Positions 6,303-6,773 of a DNA stretch of 6,773 nucleotides are shown piece after piece. The stretch spans positions 1 to 6,773 of the forward strand of contig CANETM010000086.1 of assembly GCA_947441205.1 (NCBI GenBank), read 5' to 3'. A program made the position numbers and the translations under genes. Below the pieces are notes generated by a model, which made no database searches, had not been told where the DNA came from, and saw only the letters and a list, made by a program, of their open reading frames with translations. Source of the stretch: Bacteroidota bacterium. GTDB taxonomy: Bacteria > Bacteroidota > Bacteroidia > Chitinophagales > Chitinophagaceae. How positions within the stretch are numbered: the stretch's first letter is position 1; each line of letters starts with the position of its first letter.

Positions 6303-6773
6303 TTATAATTTTGTAGTCTTATAAACTTTTATCAATCCATCGTTTTCGCTACTTATTACTATTAAGCTTTGATTAATTGGACTTTTCGATGCAGGAATAA
6401 ATAAAACACCTTCTGGCGCATCACCAGTTTTATACATTTTTATAAAAACAGGATTGGTTGGTATCGTTATATCATAAATCGCAAAAGCGTCTGCTCTTTC
6501 TAGTCCTATTATTGCTATTGTTTTACTACCTACTCTTCCTATTGTTACCGATTCGGGTTCTACTGATTTATCATCACTTCTAGCATCATCATAAATAGAC
6601 AAATCCTTTGCTTTATTATCTAATTCATTTTTACTATCAAAAATTTGTGTCCCAGTATTAGCATCCCAAACACTAAATGATCTTGACCCTAATGAATACA
6701 AGGCATCAAAATCACCATCTGCATCAGCGTCACCTAAGGTTGTTGTGATGTTTAATCTGCCTAAATTTGCATC
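6303..6773 (-). CDS. Choice-of-anchor I family protein, partial (N-terminal part off the right edge)
   Basis: The minus frame is open from the right edge to a TAA at 6305-6303, giving 156 visible codons. A TTG at 6701-6699 could be mistaken for a start, but the 24 codons before it are open and fit the family, so the gene continues beyond the window. The visible part starts in LGRLNITTTLGDADADGDFD, where the acidic DxDxDGD stretch looks like a calcium-binding loop. LYSLGSRSFSVWDANTG, ARSDDKSVEPESVTIG, AIIGLERADAFAIYDIT and APEGVLFIPASKSP follow. These are the recurring phrases of choice-of-anchor I proteins, large secreted beta-propeller-like proteins sometimes annotated as alkaline-phosphatase-like. 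The function is not established. It ends ...GLIKVYKTTKL with no C-terminal sorting or anchor domain. The signal peptide, if any, lies outside the window. A hairpin terminator follows the stop. Confidence 0.85.
   Translation of the reverse strand, partial: DANLGRLNITTTLGDADADGDFDALYSLGSRSFSVWDANTGTQIFDSKNELDNKAKDLSIYDDARSDDKSVEPESVTIGRVGSKTIAIIGLERADAFAIYDITIPTNPVFIKMYKTGDAPEGVLFIPASKSPINQSLIVISSENDGLIKVYKTTKL

Overview
The window comes from an AT-rich genome that looks like Bacteroidota. The pointers are promoters of the TTTG / TAnnTTTG type, no clear Shine-Dalgarno sequences before the starts, and protein families common in that phylum (DUF6691, choice-of-anchor I, a TolC relative with the GESSLF signature). 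It is ordinary chromosomal DNA with seven minus-strand genes, one plus-strand gene and one plus-strand gene remnant. No RNA gene, CRISPR array, transposase or phage gene is visible.

Layout from left to right. (1) 1-613, minus: a class I SAM-dependent methyltransferase, cut by the window edge only near its C-terminus. (2) 649-2154, minus: a SulP-family anion transporter with a C-terminal STAS domain, 35 bp upstream of the methyltransferase and possibly co-transcribed with it. (3) A 183-bp divergent intergenic region, then 2338-2748, plus: a small SRPBCC/AHSA1-type protein. (4) A minus-strand run of three genes: nhaD Na+/H+ antiporter (5160-3877), hexapeptide-repeat acetyltransferase (3833-3270) and DCC/DUF393 thiol-disulfide oxidoreductase-like protein (3184-2795). 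nhaD has a near-textbook Bacteroidota promoter. (5) A strong 15-bp-stem terminator separates nhaD from a DUF6691 (YeeE/YedE-half) membrane protein at 5789-5304. (6) 5823-6137, plus: the last ~104 codons of a TolC-family outer-membrane efflux protein with no 5' part, interpreted as a gene remnant. (7) A second hairpin terminator, then 6303-6773, minus: the C-terminal part of a choice-of-anchor I family protein that runs off the right edge.

The theme is mostly membrane ion and sulfur transport: SulP anion uptake, NhaD sodium/proton exchange, and a DUF6691 sulfur-compound channel half. The genes do not form one obvious pathway. The most informative anomaly is at 5234-6258, where a DUF6691 gene lacking its usual YeeE partner sits head-to-head against a decapitated TolC gene, flanked by two similar hairpins. 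This suggests a past rearrangement. I did not find convincing evidence of a new biological system.
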